Assembly: GCF_040869045.1 (NCBI RefSeq)
Contig: NC_090321.1
Span: 33,415,426-33,479,425 of the forward strand
Reading direction: 5' to 3'
Length of the DNA stretch: 64,000 nt
Source of the DNA: Eurosta solidaginis
Lineage: Eukaryota; Arthropoda; Insecta; Diptera; Tephritidae
The notes under the pieces were generated by a model. It searched no databases. It saw only the letters and a program-made list of their open reading frames with translations, and was not told the origin of the DNA. Position numbers and translations under genes: made by a program. The number at the start of each line of letters is the position of its first letter. Position 1 is the stretch's first letter. Positions 36,543-47,455 of this stretch are shown in pieces.

Positions 36543-36759
36543 GGAGTCATTGGTGCCGTATGTCGTATCGCTGTATCCGTATCCCTAACGTAATCAGCTG
36601 TTTATCGTTACGACGGTAAACCAAAAACCAATTGGTTGGCTACGATACGGTTACGACCTTAGCGGCACCAATAATCGATTGCATTGATTCTCATAAGGTT
36701 GGTCGAATCAGCTGTTATAAGGTTACCGATACGGTTACCAATAAAGCACCAATGTCTCC
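36543..36759. mobile_element. MITE, 217 bp, copy 1
   Basis: GGAGTCATTGGTGC at the left end (36543-36556) and GCACCAATGTCTCC at the right end (36746-36759) form a 14-bp terminal inverted repeat with one mismatch. Inner arms also pair partly (AATCAGCTGTT on both sides). No frame inside. Confidence 0.65.
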
Positions 36760-36873
36760 AGCTTTAGAAATTAACGTTAGTTATATATATCTCCTACACA
36801 TTCACTCACCATCACTTAATTGATACTCATGCTTATAACTGCCTGTTAGGCTATGAACTGGCATAAGCTATTG

Positions 36874-36957
36874 TAGCATAGCCGTATAGTCAAGTGAATT
36901 GTTGTAGGATTTCGTAGGTTCGAAGCCCGCTCCAAGTTAATACTTCTTTATTTTTTT
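36874..36957 (+). promoter_or_regulatory. Pol III-like A and B boxes with T-run (tRNA-derived?)
   Basis: TAGCATAGCCG (36874-36884) fits the tRNA A box, and GGTTCGAAGCC (36917-36927) is an exact B box. Their starts are 43 bases apart, as in tRNA genes. A long T-run near 36949-36958 could terminate Pol III. Stems of a real tRNA do not form well, so this is at best a tRNA-derived SINE head. Recurs at 53034-53117. Confidence 0.35.
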
Positions 36958-37194
36958 TTCTGAAATTATAAAAATGCTGATATTGCGGCAAAATAGCAAA
37001 ATTTTGCCGATAAGCGCGTTTTCTTACAATGCAATATTATCAAAGCAAAACTTTTTAAAAGAATAACGTGCTAAAACCATTTGACAAAATCTAAAGCTAA
37101 CCAAATTCGAACAATTATTGAATGAAAGCTGGCATGGTAATAGGCGACCATATAAAATAGCGAATGTCGCTTAAATATGCAAGCATTTTTCCTA

Positions 37195-37575
37195 ACTTCC
37201 ATTCCCGCGTTCGCCTCATCCACAAGCACAAAAGTCAATCCAGAGACAAAATCTTAAATTTTGATTTTGTGTCGATTCTTATTACCAACACATTCAAACA
37301 TTTCGTCCGGCCTCGTACATATAGGCCAAAACTAACACAACCTTAGATTTTGGCGAGGAAATCTTACATTCCCGCCTACGTCTCATCCACAAAATCACAA
37401 ACATAAGAGGAAGAACAAAAAATCGAAGTCAGACAAAATTTTTATTTCTACTTGATTCCGCTTACTAACACATTCAAAGTTTCTGTCTGGCCTCGTACAT
37501 ATAGGCCAAAACGACTACAACCTAAGAGAAAAACTTCCATTCCCGCCTACTACACCTTGTCCAAAAGCAAACTTA
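37195..37575 (+). repeat. Tandem repeat, period about 170-180 bp, 2.3 units, copy 1
   Basis: Units share CATTCCCGC, CTCATCCACAA, CCAACACATTCAAA-type text and GGCCTCGTACATATAGGCC. Unit starts (CCCGC) lie at 37204, 37371 and 37542. The frames across it are not genes. Recurs at 53355-53735. Confidence 0.75.
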
Positions 37576-38224
37576 TAGAATTAATTTGTTCAAACACATT
37601 GTATTGTCTTCAAAGTGTAAGAAGAAGAAGAATCATTGGACAAGAAACATTTTTATATTACCAGGCACTCATAAAAGTTAGCGCGTGTGTGAAATGTATG
37701 GAAATATTCTTTTGGCTTTCGTACGCACATATGCCATTCCTTTTACGCATGAGGCTATACCATACAAAACTTCATATTTCCATTTCTGTTCTGATATTTC
37801 GAAGTTTCGAATGAGCAGAAAAAATCTTCTTTTTCTTCACCACCTTCACCTGACCCACAAACAAAATAGCAAAAGCGAAATAATTTTGAGGTCGTTTGCA
37901 CTTGTAAGCGCAATGTATTTGAAATTATGCATGGTCAGTTGATAAGGTCAGAATAATGTAATCAAAGATTTTAAACGCAAAATAGTGAAAAAGGGGAAAA
38001 ATTGCCAAAAATCGGCGGAATTTTTTATGAACTTGACACTTGCACTTTGTTAGGGTAGAATTAAAAGGGCTATAAAACTGTAGACTTGAAATATTATTTC
38101 AAATTACAGAAAAAAATCCACACTTAATAAAATAATTAACAAAACTTTAGTTTTTCATAAATTTATATTTTTATTTATATCTTTATTTTATTTTCATATG
38201 TTTAAATAAAAAATATTTTAAACA

Positions 38225-38358
38225 AGCCTGAAACGAAAAAAAGGAACAAATTATTGAAAAACCTAAAACGAAAAGAGAAAATTAAATAAAAAGCCTGAAA
38301 CGAAAAAAAGGAACAAATTATTGAAAAACCTAAAACGAAAAGAGAAAATTAAATAAAA
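38225..38358 (+). repeat. Perfect 67-bp tandem duplication, copy 1
   Basis: AGCCTGAAACGAAAAAAAGG starts at 38225 and again at 38292, with the following bases identical to the end of each unit. A-rich, non-coding. Recurs at 54385-54518. Confidence 0.85.
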
Positions 38359-39322
38359 AACAATTAGAAACGGTATGTAATAATAATTATTTAATAACCT
38401 GAGAGGAAAACAAGAATAATTAATAAAAAAGCTAAAGAGAAACAAAAAGAATTATTAAAAATCTGAAAAGAAAAAAAGGAAAAATTTATTAAAAATATTT
38501 AATCACTTTAATGAAAATTGGTATAACTAGACACGATTTACGAATTTAACATACCTTTGGGTTTAACGGATTTAAAATTAATTTGCATCGGAATTACGAA
38601 ATTGCCACCATATAGCGACAATTTCTCTCACAACTTAACCTTTTCAAGTTAAATGTTATTTCACCTGTATTTGAAAACATTTATTATACTCACAGTCCCT
38701 TTTATATTGAATCATTAAAAATCGACCACATTATCAAATCTAAACTGTAAGCATGTTTTAGTGACGATTTAAGAATACTTATAATTTTCTATTAATTTAC
38801 GCGTTTATTTAGGTACCTTTCATTGCTTAATATTTAAATATGTGCTTTTGGCTTTCATTGAGTATTTAAAATTTTACCAACGCAATAAGAACAATATAAA
38901 GGTTGAAAATTTGCATTGATATTTTTGATTACCGTGCAAAAAAATTATAATTACAATGTGCTAAACTGTATAAATTGTACCGGTTGGTAAATTAACACGG
39001 CCAAATTATAAGGGATTGTGAGTAGCCAAATTATTGAGCAATTTTTGTAATTTTGAGTAAAATATTAAATAAGCTGGTTTAATCAATAAGAATATTAAAA
39101 ATACAGGCTTTAATGTTTTTAAATACTAGGCTCTGATGCTTAAAACCGTTAGGCTGGAGACAGGCTGCAAGCGATAAGCGTTGCTTCACGCCTACCCAAG
39201 CTTATAGCAAGCACTGTGCCCTCAGCCTAGATAAAAATATATTCGGTAGCAAACAACCGCTACCTGGAGGAATCTATAAAATAAATATAAAAACTTCATA
39301 AAACAAAGATGTAAATTCCAAT
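38359..39322. other. AT-rich stretch downstream of the transposase, copy 1
   Basis: No gene seen. Recurs at 54519-55482. Confidence 0.4.
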
Positions 39323-39328
39323 TTTATT
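39323..39328 (-). terminator. Polyadenylation signal of the transposase, copy 1
   Basis: AATAAA on the minus strand, about 91 bases after the stop codon. Its repeat is at 55483-55488. Confidence 0.5.
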
Positions 39329-39418
39329 TAAATTATATTACCGGTTTCCTCGTTAAACCATAGCCCTGAACAGAAGTCGCTAGGAATGTAGGGTTCTGGC
39401 CAAACTTGTCAATCCTCT

Positions 39419-42400
39419 TTACTTTTCTGCAGCGTTTAATTTTTGTAGTTTTTCGATCGCGCGTCGTCGTCGTTCCTCCTGTTCGTCCGCTCGGGCCATC
39501 CACTTTGCATTTTTATATAAAAGGACGGTGACCATGAAATCCAACAATTGAATCCGGTGGTCTGCGCACTCCCCGGTGAACCATTCAGGGAACATTTCAT
39601 CAGTCTTTGACTTTATGTAGTCGATGATTTGTTTTTTTACATAAAGTGTGTGTGCGCAGACCCGGAATTTTTCGAGGTACCACTTCATGTGCGCCGTACT
39701 TATTTCGAAGAACTGGTCCGACGGGTTCACAAGACGTAAGTCATCGTACGGCTTATAGTTCTTTGCAATTATAAGCGCTTCGGAACTATAAGCTGGATCG
39801 ACACCAGACTTGCACATGAGTTGTGCACATTTTTCACATTGTATTCTCTTCATCACTTTGGTATAAATGGCATAACCAGTGTAGTACCTCTGGATCTGCT
39901 CTTCCGCAGTCCGTGCAGCAACTTCCTCCACTAGGGGTTGCTTTGTAATGTCCACATTTCTGACTTCTTCATCAGTTATTGGTACATTCGAAAAAACTGT
40001 TGCTCCCACGATGTCCTCTTCTGCCATTTGCCGTATTACTTCCTCTATGGTCGCGTCGATTGAATCCCTCACTCGCTGTGCAACCTCCTCCGGTGGGTTC
40101 GCTTCAGCTCCACACGCCGGCTTGTTGCGGCTGGATAATAAATTGTGGAGCTGGACCTCACCGAGGAAGTCCGAGCCGGCTCCACGCGCCGGCTCATTGT
40201 GGATGCATAATAAATTGTGTTGAGGGACCTCCTCCGGGAGGTCCAAGCCGGCTCCACGCACCGGCTGATTGTGGCTTAACGAATTGTTTTGCCGGACCTC
40301 CCCTTGGAAGTCCGAGCCGGCTCCACGCGCCGGCTCATTGCAATTTGATGAGTTGGGTTGCGGGACCTCCTCCGAGAGGTCTGAGGCTGCTCGCTGTGTT
40401 CGCACTTCCCTACGTCCATCGTTGGCTAGGTTGTTCACAATAAAATATTTTTTATATTTTAATTGCGCTGCTTCCCCTATGCATTGCCTCCGTAAGCGGT
40501 CGACCACATCCTGGAGGTCTGTTCCCGCTCCTTGCGGTGGGACCTCCTTGCGGAGGCCCTCTCCGGCAACTGTATGTACAATATACCGCTGTTTATATTG
40601 TAACAAAATTGCGTCACTTTGGCATTCCCTCCGTATGCGGTTGAGCTCCACCTGTAATTTTACGCATGCTCCTTTCGTGTGATCCTTTGTGCCCCTTGTT
40701 GCTTTTCCTCTGCAGTGAGTGTGGTCGTGTTCTGTCGAGCTGTACTGGTTCTGTCCTTGGACCTCCTGCGGGAGATCCGTGCCGGCGTTTGGTCTCTGTC
40801 CGCCGCCGATTATGTCCTGTTGTCGGGCCTCCCCTAGGAGGCCCTCGCCGGAAGTTGTCAAAATGTCATGCGTCGATCCATTGTGGCTGGATGCGTTGTG
40901 CTGCGGGACATCCTCCGGGAGGTCCGAGCCGGCTCCACGCGCCGGCTCATTGTGGCTTGACAAATTGTTTTGCCGGACCTCCCCTAGGAAGTCCGAGCCG
41001 GCTCCACGCGCCGGCTCATTGCAATTTGATGAGTTGGGTTGAGGGACCTCCTCCGGGAGGTCCGAGTCAGCTCCACGCGCCTGCTCATCGTGGCTCGTTG
41101 AGTTGTTCTCAGTAAATATTTGTTTGAGCAGGTCCGCTATGGTGTCATCGGTGCTGTATCCAAAGTTTGTGGTTTCATCTATTGGTTCACGGGCTTTTGT
41201 TGCGATATGTCTGTCCTGAGTCGGTAAGTCATCGTCTTCGTAATTTTTTGAATGTGGTTCGTCAACCGGCATTCTTGTATCCACGGCCGGTGTGACTTTC
41301 TCCACGCAACTGTTTGGATCGACACCTGGAGTCTGATTCCAATCTAGGAATATGTCGTCATCATCCTCACAGTTGGTGCCCTTAGCTTGGAAGTGATGTC
41401 TCAAGATACTCATTGAGACCAATCGGGCCACGATGTACTGCATTTCATTTGCAGTAGGATGCATATTAATGCCTTGGCTCGCTCGTACCTTGTAAAAAAA
41501 GTTTTCCAAGGCGTCCTGGTTCAGCTTGCCAAACATTACGAAGTCTAACTCTGGGTATCGCTCGAATAAATCCTCCGACAATGTTATCATCGATCTGATG
41601 GTCAATATAAACCCGTCCACACAATTTACACGGTTTTGGAATCTAACGGTCTCCAAATATTTGATATGTTCCAATAGACGATTTTTTTTCTCGTTAGATC
41701 CGCGCTTAATTGGCCTTTTCAACGGGTTTTTATCGTTTAAGTTTTTACTGTCAAGCTCATCGAACAAATCGTTCATCTGTTTTATAAAGATTTGCGTGGG
41801 CTTGACTGACTCTAAAACCTTTGTCTCATGTCCAAAAAGTTTTAGGTCTTCCATCATCTTTAGACCGGCGTAAACGGAATTGCTCAACAACTGAGTCGCT
41901 CTCGACACACTCATTTTCTCAAAATTGTTCGGGTGGAGGTGGGAATCTGTCAGTTTTGGGCAAATTTTATAATTGTCGTTCTTCTTGTCCATTTCGTACA
42001 GTTTTTCTACTACCACTAAGTTAGCAATGCCATCTCTTGTTTGCACATTGTAACCTGAAATAAAATTATTCCGCATATTTTTTATCAGGTGGCAGTAGTC
42101 GAACATGAAGTGAATTGTTTCTCCATTGTGAATCCTTGTTGTGTTGTTTGCGTTAATACCCAGTTTTTTGAACGCGTTTTGGTTCGTGGTGCCTTGGTCA
42201 CATACAGCAACCTTTACGTTCAGTCCAATACTACATGCGACGTCGATGTTCCTCCATATCAGCTTGACTAGTTCGATTCCTTTGACTGCATTTTTCGCCA
42301 CGTAGTAGGACAACACGTATTTCCAATTGCTGCAGATTCCCTTTACCATAAAAAAGAGGCACTTGTCTGCAATTCGATTCTCCCGACAGGCTTCTCCACT

Positions 42401-43348
42401 GTCTACAAAACCGTCAATTACATCAACCGTATTGTTGTATGTCAAGTCTTTTTTTATTGAAACCTCATCCCACATGATTGAGCATATGCGATGGGTAGGT
42501 GGCATTGATTTAATCATTGCTTCCAAGTTGCTGATTACGTTGTTATCAATGCCTGGACGGACATATCGAATTGGTCGCTCTCTTAATAGGGTACTGTCAC
42601 TTGGTAAATGGAATCCCAAGTCATCCTTCATAAATTTGTAGGCTTTCGTAGACATGTAGCTTATGTTTTGCGCTACCGTTTTTTCTTCGGGCTTGTACCG
42701 AGTATCCTTCTTGCCAACTATCGTCCTGGCGAAGGTAATTGCTTCTTCGGTTGCTCCTGGTTGTGCTATGATGGATGTTTTCCTGAGGTTGTCCAGCTTC
42801 TTCTCCGTTAAATCCACCGCCTCCGTCAGCTTCTGGATTGTGTCCATCATGTTCTTTTCCCTTCGCATATAAATCCGCTCTCGCTTAGCGAAGGGCTCAT
42901 GATCACATACAATCGCCGGGTCCGTGTTGGTTCCTTCCTCTCTGCAATGCACATCTGGATACTGTTTTTTAACATGGGGGTCTGTGTAAAATGGGACTTC
43001 CTCCAAAGCGATGTCAGTGGGCAGTGTTTTTGTGGCTGTCGTTGGTGCAACCTGCTGCACGAACGAGCAACCACTACCACTTGGCACTTCATCGTCAGTA
43101 CCCCCAAAAATTGTTGGAACAGCCCCGTCCTTCAAACGTTTTCCTGTTCCTCCTTTTTGATCCGCTTCGAAATGGCGATCGCAAATATACAAATTTTTCT
43201 TTCCTAATTGAGAAATTGGCATATTACATGCCAGAACCCATACCCTCTGCGCTTCTTCTTCTTTTGGGAACTCATGTAAAATGGTTCCCTCCATCCAAGC
43301 GCACGTCGATACGCAGCATTTCCTCTTCTGCTTCAATATTTTCGCCAT
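39419..43348 (-). CDS. THAP / P-element-type transposase, 1309 aa, copy 1
   Basis: An uninterrupted frame from ATG at 43348 to TAA at 39419. Residues 11-80: THAP zinc finger (Cys12/Cys16, HEFP, Trp37, Cys56-x2-His59, GKRLKDGAVPT), which binds transposon ends. Residues 150-195: Leu-rich coiled-coil-like segment, as in P transposase dimerisation. Residues 225-660: RNase H-like core. Candidate acids are Asp294 (IMWDEVS), Asp384 (AVCDQGTTNQNAF) and Glu615 (LNQDALENFF); the GTP-binding-type insertion domain lies between, with FMFDYCHLIKNMRNNF. Residues 755-1090: about eight degenerate units around EPARGAGSDLPEEVPQ, plus a ~47-residue duplication (LNRIRRECQ / VDRLRRQC). Residues 1150-1280: C-terminal domain with CEKC and LRLVNPSDQFFE. 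Drosophila P transposase is 751 aa; the repeat tract accounts for much of the excess. A domesticated host THAP9-like gene is the alternative, but the flanking TIRs favour a transposase. Confidence 0.9.
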   Translation of the reverse strand: MAKILKQKRKCCVSTCAWMEGTILHEFPKEEEAQRVWVLACNMPISQLGKKNLYICDRHFEADQKGGTGKRLKDGAVPTIFGGTDDEVPSGSGCSFVQQVAPTTATKTLPTDIALEEVPFYTDPHVKKQYPDVHCREEGTNTDPAIVCDHEPFAKRERIYMRREKNMMDTIQKLTEAVDLTEKKLDNLRKTSIIAQPGATEEAITFARTIVGKKDTRYKPEEKTVAQNISYMSTKAYKFMKDDLGFHLPSDSTLLRERPIRYVRPGIDNNVISNLEAMIKSMPPTHRICSIMWDEVSIKKDLTYNNTVDVIDGFVDSGEACRENRIADKCLFFMVKGICSNWKYVLSYYVAKNAVKGIELVKLIWRNIDVACSIGLNVKVAVCDQGTTNQNAFKKLGINANNTTRIHNGETIHFMFDYCHLIKNMRNNFISGYNVQTRDGIANLVVVEKLYEMDKKNDNYKICPKLTDSHLHPNNFEKMSVSRATQLLSNSVYAGLKMMEDLKLFGHETKVLESVKPTQIFIKQMNDLFDELDSKNLNDKNPLKRPIKRGSNEKKNRLLEHIKYLETVRFQNRVNCVDGFILTIRSMITLSEDLFERYPELDFVMFGKLNQDALENFFYKVRASQGINMHPTANEMQYIVARLVSMSILRHHFQAKGTNCEDDDDIFLDWNQTPGVDPNSCVEKVTPAVDTRMPVDEPHSKNYEDDDLPTQDRHIATKAREPIDETTNFGYSTDDTIADLLKQIFTENNSTSHDEQARGADSDLPEEVPQPNSSNCNEPARGAGSDFLGEVRQNNLSSHNEPARGAGSDLPEDVPQHNASSHNGSTHDILTTSGEGLLGEARQQDIIGGGQRPNAGTDLPQEVQGQNQYSSTEHDHTHCRGKATRGTKDHTKGACVKLQVELNRIRRECQSDAILLQYKQRYIVHTVAGEGLRKEVPPQGAGTDLQDVVDRLRRQCIGEAAQLKYKKYFIVNNLANDGRREVRTQRAASDLSEEVPQPNSSNCNEPARGAGSDFQGEVRQNNSLSHNQPVRGAGLDLPEEVPQHNLLCIHNEPARGAGSDFLGEVQLHNLLSSRNKPACGAEANPPEEVAQRVRDSIDATIEEVIRQMAEEDIVGATVFSNVPITDEEVRNVDITKQPLVEEVAARTAEEQIQRYYTGYAIYTKVMKRIQCEKCAQLMCKSGVDPAYSSEALIIAKNYKPYDDLRLVNPSDQFFEISTAHMKWYLEKFRVCAHTLYVKKQIIDYIKSKTDEMFPEWFTGECADHRIQLLDFMVTVLLYKNAKWMARADEQEERRRRAIEKLQKLNAAEK
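40090..41100 (-). repeat. Coding minisatellite inside the transposase, copy 1
   Basis: GC-rich units around CCGAGCCGGCTCCACGCGCC (e.g. 40181-40200, 40314-40333, 40924-40943, 40992-41011), with CGGGACCTCCTCCG-type linkers. The first cluster is 40100-40390 and the second 40890-41090. Units stay in frame. This tract is much richer in G+C than the surrounding element. Plus-strand frames across it are shadows. Recurs at 56250-57260. Confidence 0.8.
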
Positions 43349-43399
43349 GTAATGCGATGGTCTTCCATCGTAACCTTCGAATTAATATTAAAATAATGA

Positions 43400-44500
43400 A
43401 CAACTCAAAAAAATAATATATAAAAAAAATTTAAGTAAAAAAACTAAAAATAGAAATTCAGGGCTTAATGAAATAAAATTAAAATAATAAGAAAATTAAA
43501 TATAACAAATAAAAACCATAAAAAGATATACTAAAAAAATAAATAACGTAGCATAAATTATAAAATAAAATCGGAAAAAAATATAAAAAAAATATGAAAA
43601 TAGAGACATAGGAAATATAGTAAAATAAGAAAATATTTAAAAATAAAAGCCGGAGTTAAGCTCATGAATTCTTAAATATAAGTAAAAATAAAAACTTTAA
43701 GAAGAAACAAAAATAAAATAAATAAATAATATAGTAATAATAAAAAACTAATGGACAAAAAAAAAACAATAAAAAATGCATCTCAAGTGGCAAACGTGAG
43801 TAAAAAACGTATGACCTTGTAAAGTATTTACGTACCAAATTCTATCCAAATCGGTTGAATCGTTGCCAACATAATAGTTGATATACTAATATATAAATAT
43901 ACAAAATAATAAGTATACACAGTTTTAATATAAATATGAAAACGTAAATATTAACGTTATAATATACATACATATATCTATAAAATGTTCAAAGATAAAT
44001 ACATATATATAGCTTAAAGGTGAATTTAAACATTTGTAATAATGTATAGGCATATATTTTTTTGTTATAAGATACAAATTCAGAGCTGGGTAGTAATGGT
44101 TTCCTTAGCTATTCAATTCCTCCAGAGAAAAGGAATAGATTACATTTCAATTTCTAAAAAAAAAAAATAATACCAAAAGTAATTTTTTTGAGGCTCGACT
44201 ACAAAAATTTTTTTTTTGTAATTGAAAACAAACACTTTGCTCAAACGTAATTTCTGCTCCAGTACTTTCGAAAGGAATGGAAAGAATTGGAGATTTTCCA
44301 ATTACATAACAAGGAATGCCTCAATTGCAATTGCAAAAATAATTGAAAAATCTTTAGTTTAAAAAATTTTTTTGAGATTGAAGCGGTGATTTTATGAAGA
44401 CATAGTAACTCCTTGGACCATAAGAAAATTTTTGTAAAACAGAATTACTGTCTTCTATGACTGGCAAATTCATTTCTCCTCGCCATATATCAGGACGGGT
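43400..44500. other. Very AT-rich stretch upstream of the transposase, copy 1
   Basis: Long A-rich runs (43400-43790), then AT-rich sequence with CAAATCGGTTGAATCGTT near 43849, a phrase shared with the repeat near 14750. No frame. It could hold transposase control or intron sequence. Recurs at 59560-60660. Confidence 0.4.
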
Positions 44501-44509
44501 ATGGTAAAA

Positions 44510-44815
44510 TTGTATCATTTTAGGTTAGATTTGCTGTTGAGCGGTCGGCCAATTGCCTTTGTATGTCGTAAGCAACGTTACTTAATCTTTTCCCAAAGTG
44601 TTGCTGACCAGCGACTTGAGGATTTTGTTGCGGCCTTGTATTTTAGCTACAACTTCGATGGCATACGCCTTGAAGGTAATAGTGTCACCGAATGTTATAC
44701 CTAAGATATTTGGATGACTGACAGCGCAACACCATCGACGTGAACATCCAATATTCCACGTCGTTAAACAGAGTGGACGTGGCTTTGAGCTTGTTTCGAA
44801 TCCGCGATCTTACCT
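44510..44815 (-). pseudogene. Jockey-type LINE RT fragment, copy 1
   Basis: On the minus strand, pieces in shifting frames resemble the post-RT region of jockey-type ORF2: DGVAL..., KAYAIEVVAKIQGRNKIL, then GKRLSNVAYDIQRQL. Homologous at the DNA level to 46880-47285 on the other strand (shared GGGAAAAGATTAAG, AACGTTGCT). Fragmentary. Recurs at 60670-60975. Confidence 0.55.
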
Positions 44816-45479
44816 TTGTATATATGTATCTATTAATGCAGATCCCTTCCACTTGCACATACATATTTATCGAAATTTGGAAAGGCTCATTTCAAAATTG
44901 CGAGGTCTTCAATAGGGATATATTAATATAAAAAAAAGTTACGCCTTCGTCTTATGCTTACTTACTCCATATAAAACAAAAAACATTCATTTGGTATCAA
45001 TTATAGTTGAACCATGGTATCAATGGTAAATATACTTTGCCAATTGACTCAAAACTAGTTATGATATGTTTCATGTTTGGTTTGGACTTCCACATATTTT
45101 GTAAACTTTCTCTAACATCTTCACAATCACTTACACTAACACTTACTAAAGACTTCTGAAAGGACATAACTCCACTCTTTCTGACGGTATATAAGTTTTG
45201 TTCATAGATTATGCAATTTCAAGGCGACTGACCTTGGCTTCTCTCTCTAATCAGCTATCTTGAACTCGCACTCTGAAACCCAATTTGCCTCTTTGTTAAA
45301 CTAATTTTTCATTCAGAGGAAAAATTGTAGTTAAAACCATACAAATTAATTTTCCTGGAAAAGTTTGCAATGGCATTACTTTTTTTTAAATTATATTTTG
45401 TGTTGACTTTTCTATCGTTTAAAGTAATCACAATTCCAAAAAAATGTATTGTTTAATCATTAAAATTTGCCAAACTATT

Positions 45480-45880
45480 GGCGTTCCCACTCAGCATTTA
45501 GGTGATTCAATTTTGAATTTCCCTACATATCAATACAATTTGATTACTCTTTCTGACTAAATAATGAGTTATCATACAATTGAACAAAAGAAATAATCAA
45601 ATATGAATACTTTCGATGATGAAAAACTTCGATCACTTTTTGGAATCATTTTTGAAGTCCTTTAATGACTAAATTTTAATATTTCATAAAAACCAACAAA
45701 AAGAATAATCAAATATGCTTACCTATGATGATCAAAAACTGAATATAGTTTTTCAATCACATTTTGGAATCATATTTGAATCAAATGTGTTTACTTTAGG
45801 TGATCAAAAATTTATAATCATTTTTCATTCAGCTTTCTAAATCTTTCATGAATATATTTGTTGACTGAATAATGAATTTT
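45480..45880 (+). repeat. Diverged AT-rich direct repeats, copy 1
   Basis: Three diverged units of about 120-130 bp share 'aataatcaaatatg', 'gatgatcaaaaact' and 'ttttggaatcat' phrases. Non-coding. Recurs at 61640-62040. Confidence 0.45.
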
Positions 45881-46879
45881 ATACTTGTTGAAATTTTACT
45901 TTTCATTAAAAATCTTATTTTTTCACATACACATATTTTTTCAATCATGAAGCTAAGAAAAAATATATAAAAATTTTATTATTTATGCAAAAGATATTCT
46001 TCAAGACAAAAATAATGTAATGCTGCTCGTGAACGAAATTTTCCCCAACCATTTCTCCCCTTCAACTTCCCAGAAAATACATAATGATTGGACATAGGTT
46101 GTGAGCTATTTGAACCCCAGGTAAGTAAAACTATCTTGACATACCTGGATACGGCTTCAACATCCCGTATCGCATCCATATTTTAAGATGCAGACGATAA
46201 TGCTGATGTTGGATGTTGTAGTCGCAGGTGTATATCGGTCAAGTTTGTTTGCAAGTTAGCTGTGGTTCGAATAGCTCACTTTCGCATGCTTTCTTCCCCT
46301 GATGAAATAAGATTATTATGTAGTATCATATTTTGAAGGAGATATGAGGAATAAATGCATCATAATCGCATTCAAAAATTATTCAAAAATCTCAACCAAA
46401 ACGATTGAAATATGTTCACGAATATGATCGGAAAATGACTGTGAAAAGCAGTCAGATATTACTCTAAAACTATTAAAGCTCCATTTTACAATGATATCAA
46501 ATATGAATAAAAGGCGTTTCGAAATAGGAATCATAAATGATTTTTCAAGAATAATCACATTTAAGGTACATTTTTCTACCGACGATACATTAATTTTCGA
46601 ACAGAAAATGCCTTTAAATTTGAACGTTTTTAATCATCTTGGGGTATGATATTTAAATATTTTTTGATCAAAATTTTCAAAAAATGGTGGCTGGGATATA
46701 TTTGCTGGTAGCGTATAATTTCATGAAAATTAAAATAGTCCGTAACCACAATTAAAAAAGGCATATTAAGTTATTTTCAATCACAATAATTGCTCCATTG
46801 CTTTGACCGAAAGATAAACATATGCACAATGTACCTACGTATGTCCTATTTATTGTAATTCATTCATTGTAATAAATAA

Positions 46880-47285
46880 AAAGGCACATCAGCTTAACAA
46901 TGATGGTGTTACATTACCGACTGTCAGTCACCAAAAGATTTTAGGGGCAACGTTTGATAAGGCGCATGCCACCGAAATTGTATCCAAAGTACAATGCCGC
47001 CATAAAATCTTAGGGAAAAGATTAAGAAACGTTGCTGGACATACACAGCAATTGACGTTCATGTGCTACGTGACACCTGTGTGGTCACCTGGTCTTAGAA
47101 ACACGCACTGGAAAAGGCTGCAGGCCTGATAAAATTCTGCACGCAAAACAGTCACGGGATGTCTTCTTATGGCCCCTGAACACCATCTGCATATTGAGGC
47201 AGAAGATCTCAACATTACAGAGCATAACGAAATGCTGAAGACAGTTTTTGCTTAATTGTCACAAACCTGGACACCTTAGCAAACT
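46880..47285 (+). pseudogene. Jockey-type LINE ORF2 fragment, copy 1
   Basis: Plus-strand frame: QLNNDGVTLPTVSHQKILGA, FDKAHATEIVSKVQCRHKIL, GKRLRNVAGHTQQLTF, VTPVWSPGLRNTHWKRLQA and a stop. Then, in another frame, PEHHLHIEAEDLNITEHNEM. This is the conserved region after the RT catalytic core in jockey-type elements. No RT core remains. Confidence 0.75.
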
Positions 47286-47455
47286 AGACATCTAACAAGA
47301 GCAAAATATTAAATCATTCAAAAGAACATGTATAGATAGTAATTAAGAAATGTTGTAAATAATATCAATCTAATTACAAGTAACCCTATTACTATATAAA
47401 TCAATCGATCTATTTTATACATATGTATATAATATATCTATTTTTTTCAACTTAC

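Noticed and set aside
36867..36936. A functional tRNA gene.
   Set aside because: A and B boxes are present, but acceptor and T stems do not pair well and no clear anticodon arm forms.
39948..41115. Long plus-strand frames (Ser/Pro/Arg/Cys-rich) opposite the transposase repeat tract, and their copies at 56108-57275.
   Set aside because: They arise because the GC-rich minisatellite lacks stops in several frames. The minus-strand frame has recognisable domains; these do not.
39419..43348. A domesticated host THAP9-like gene rather than a transposase.
   Set aside because: Terminal inverted repeats, subterminal motifs and a flanking duplication surround it. Still possible if the ends prove coincidental.
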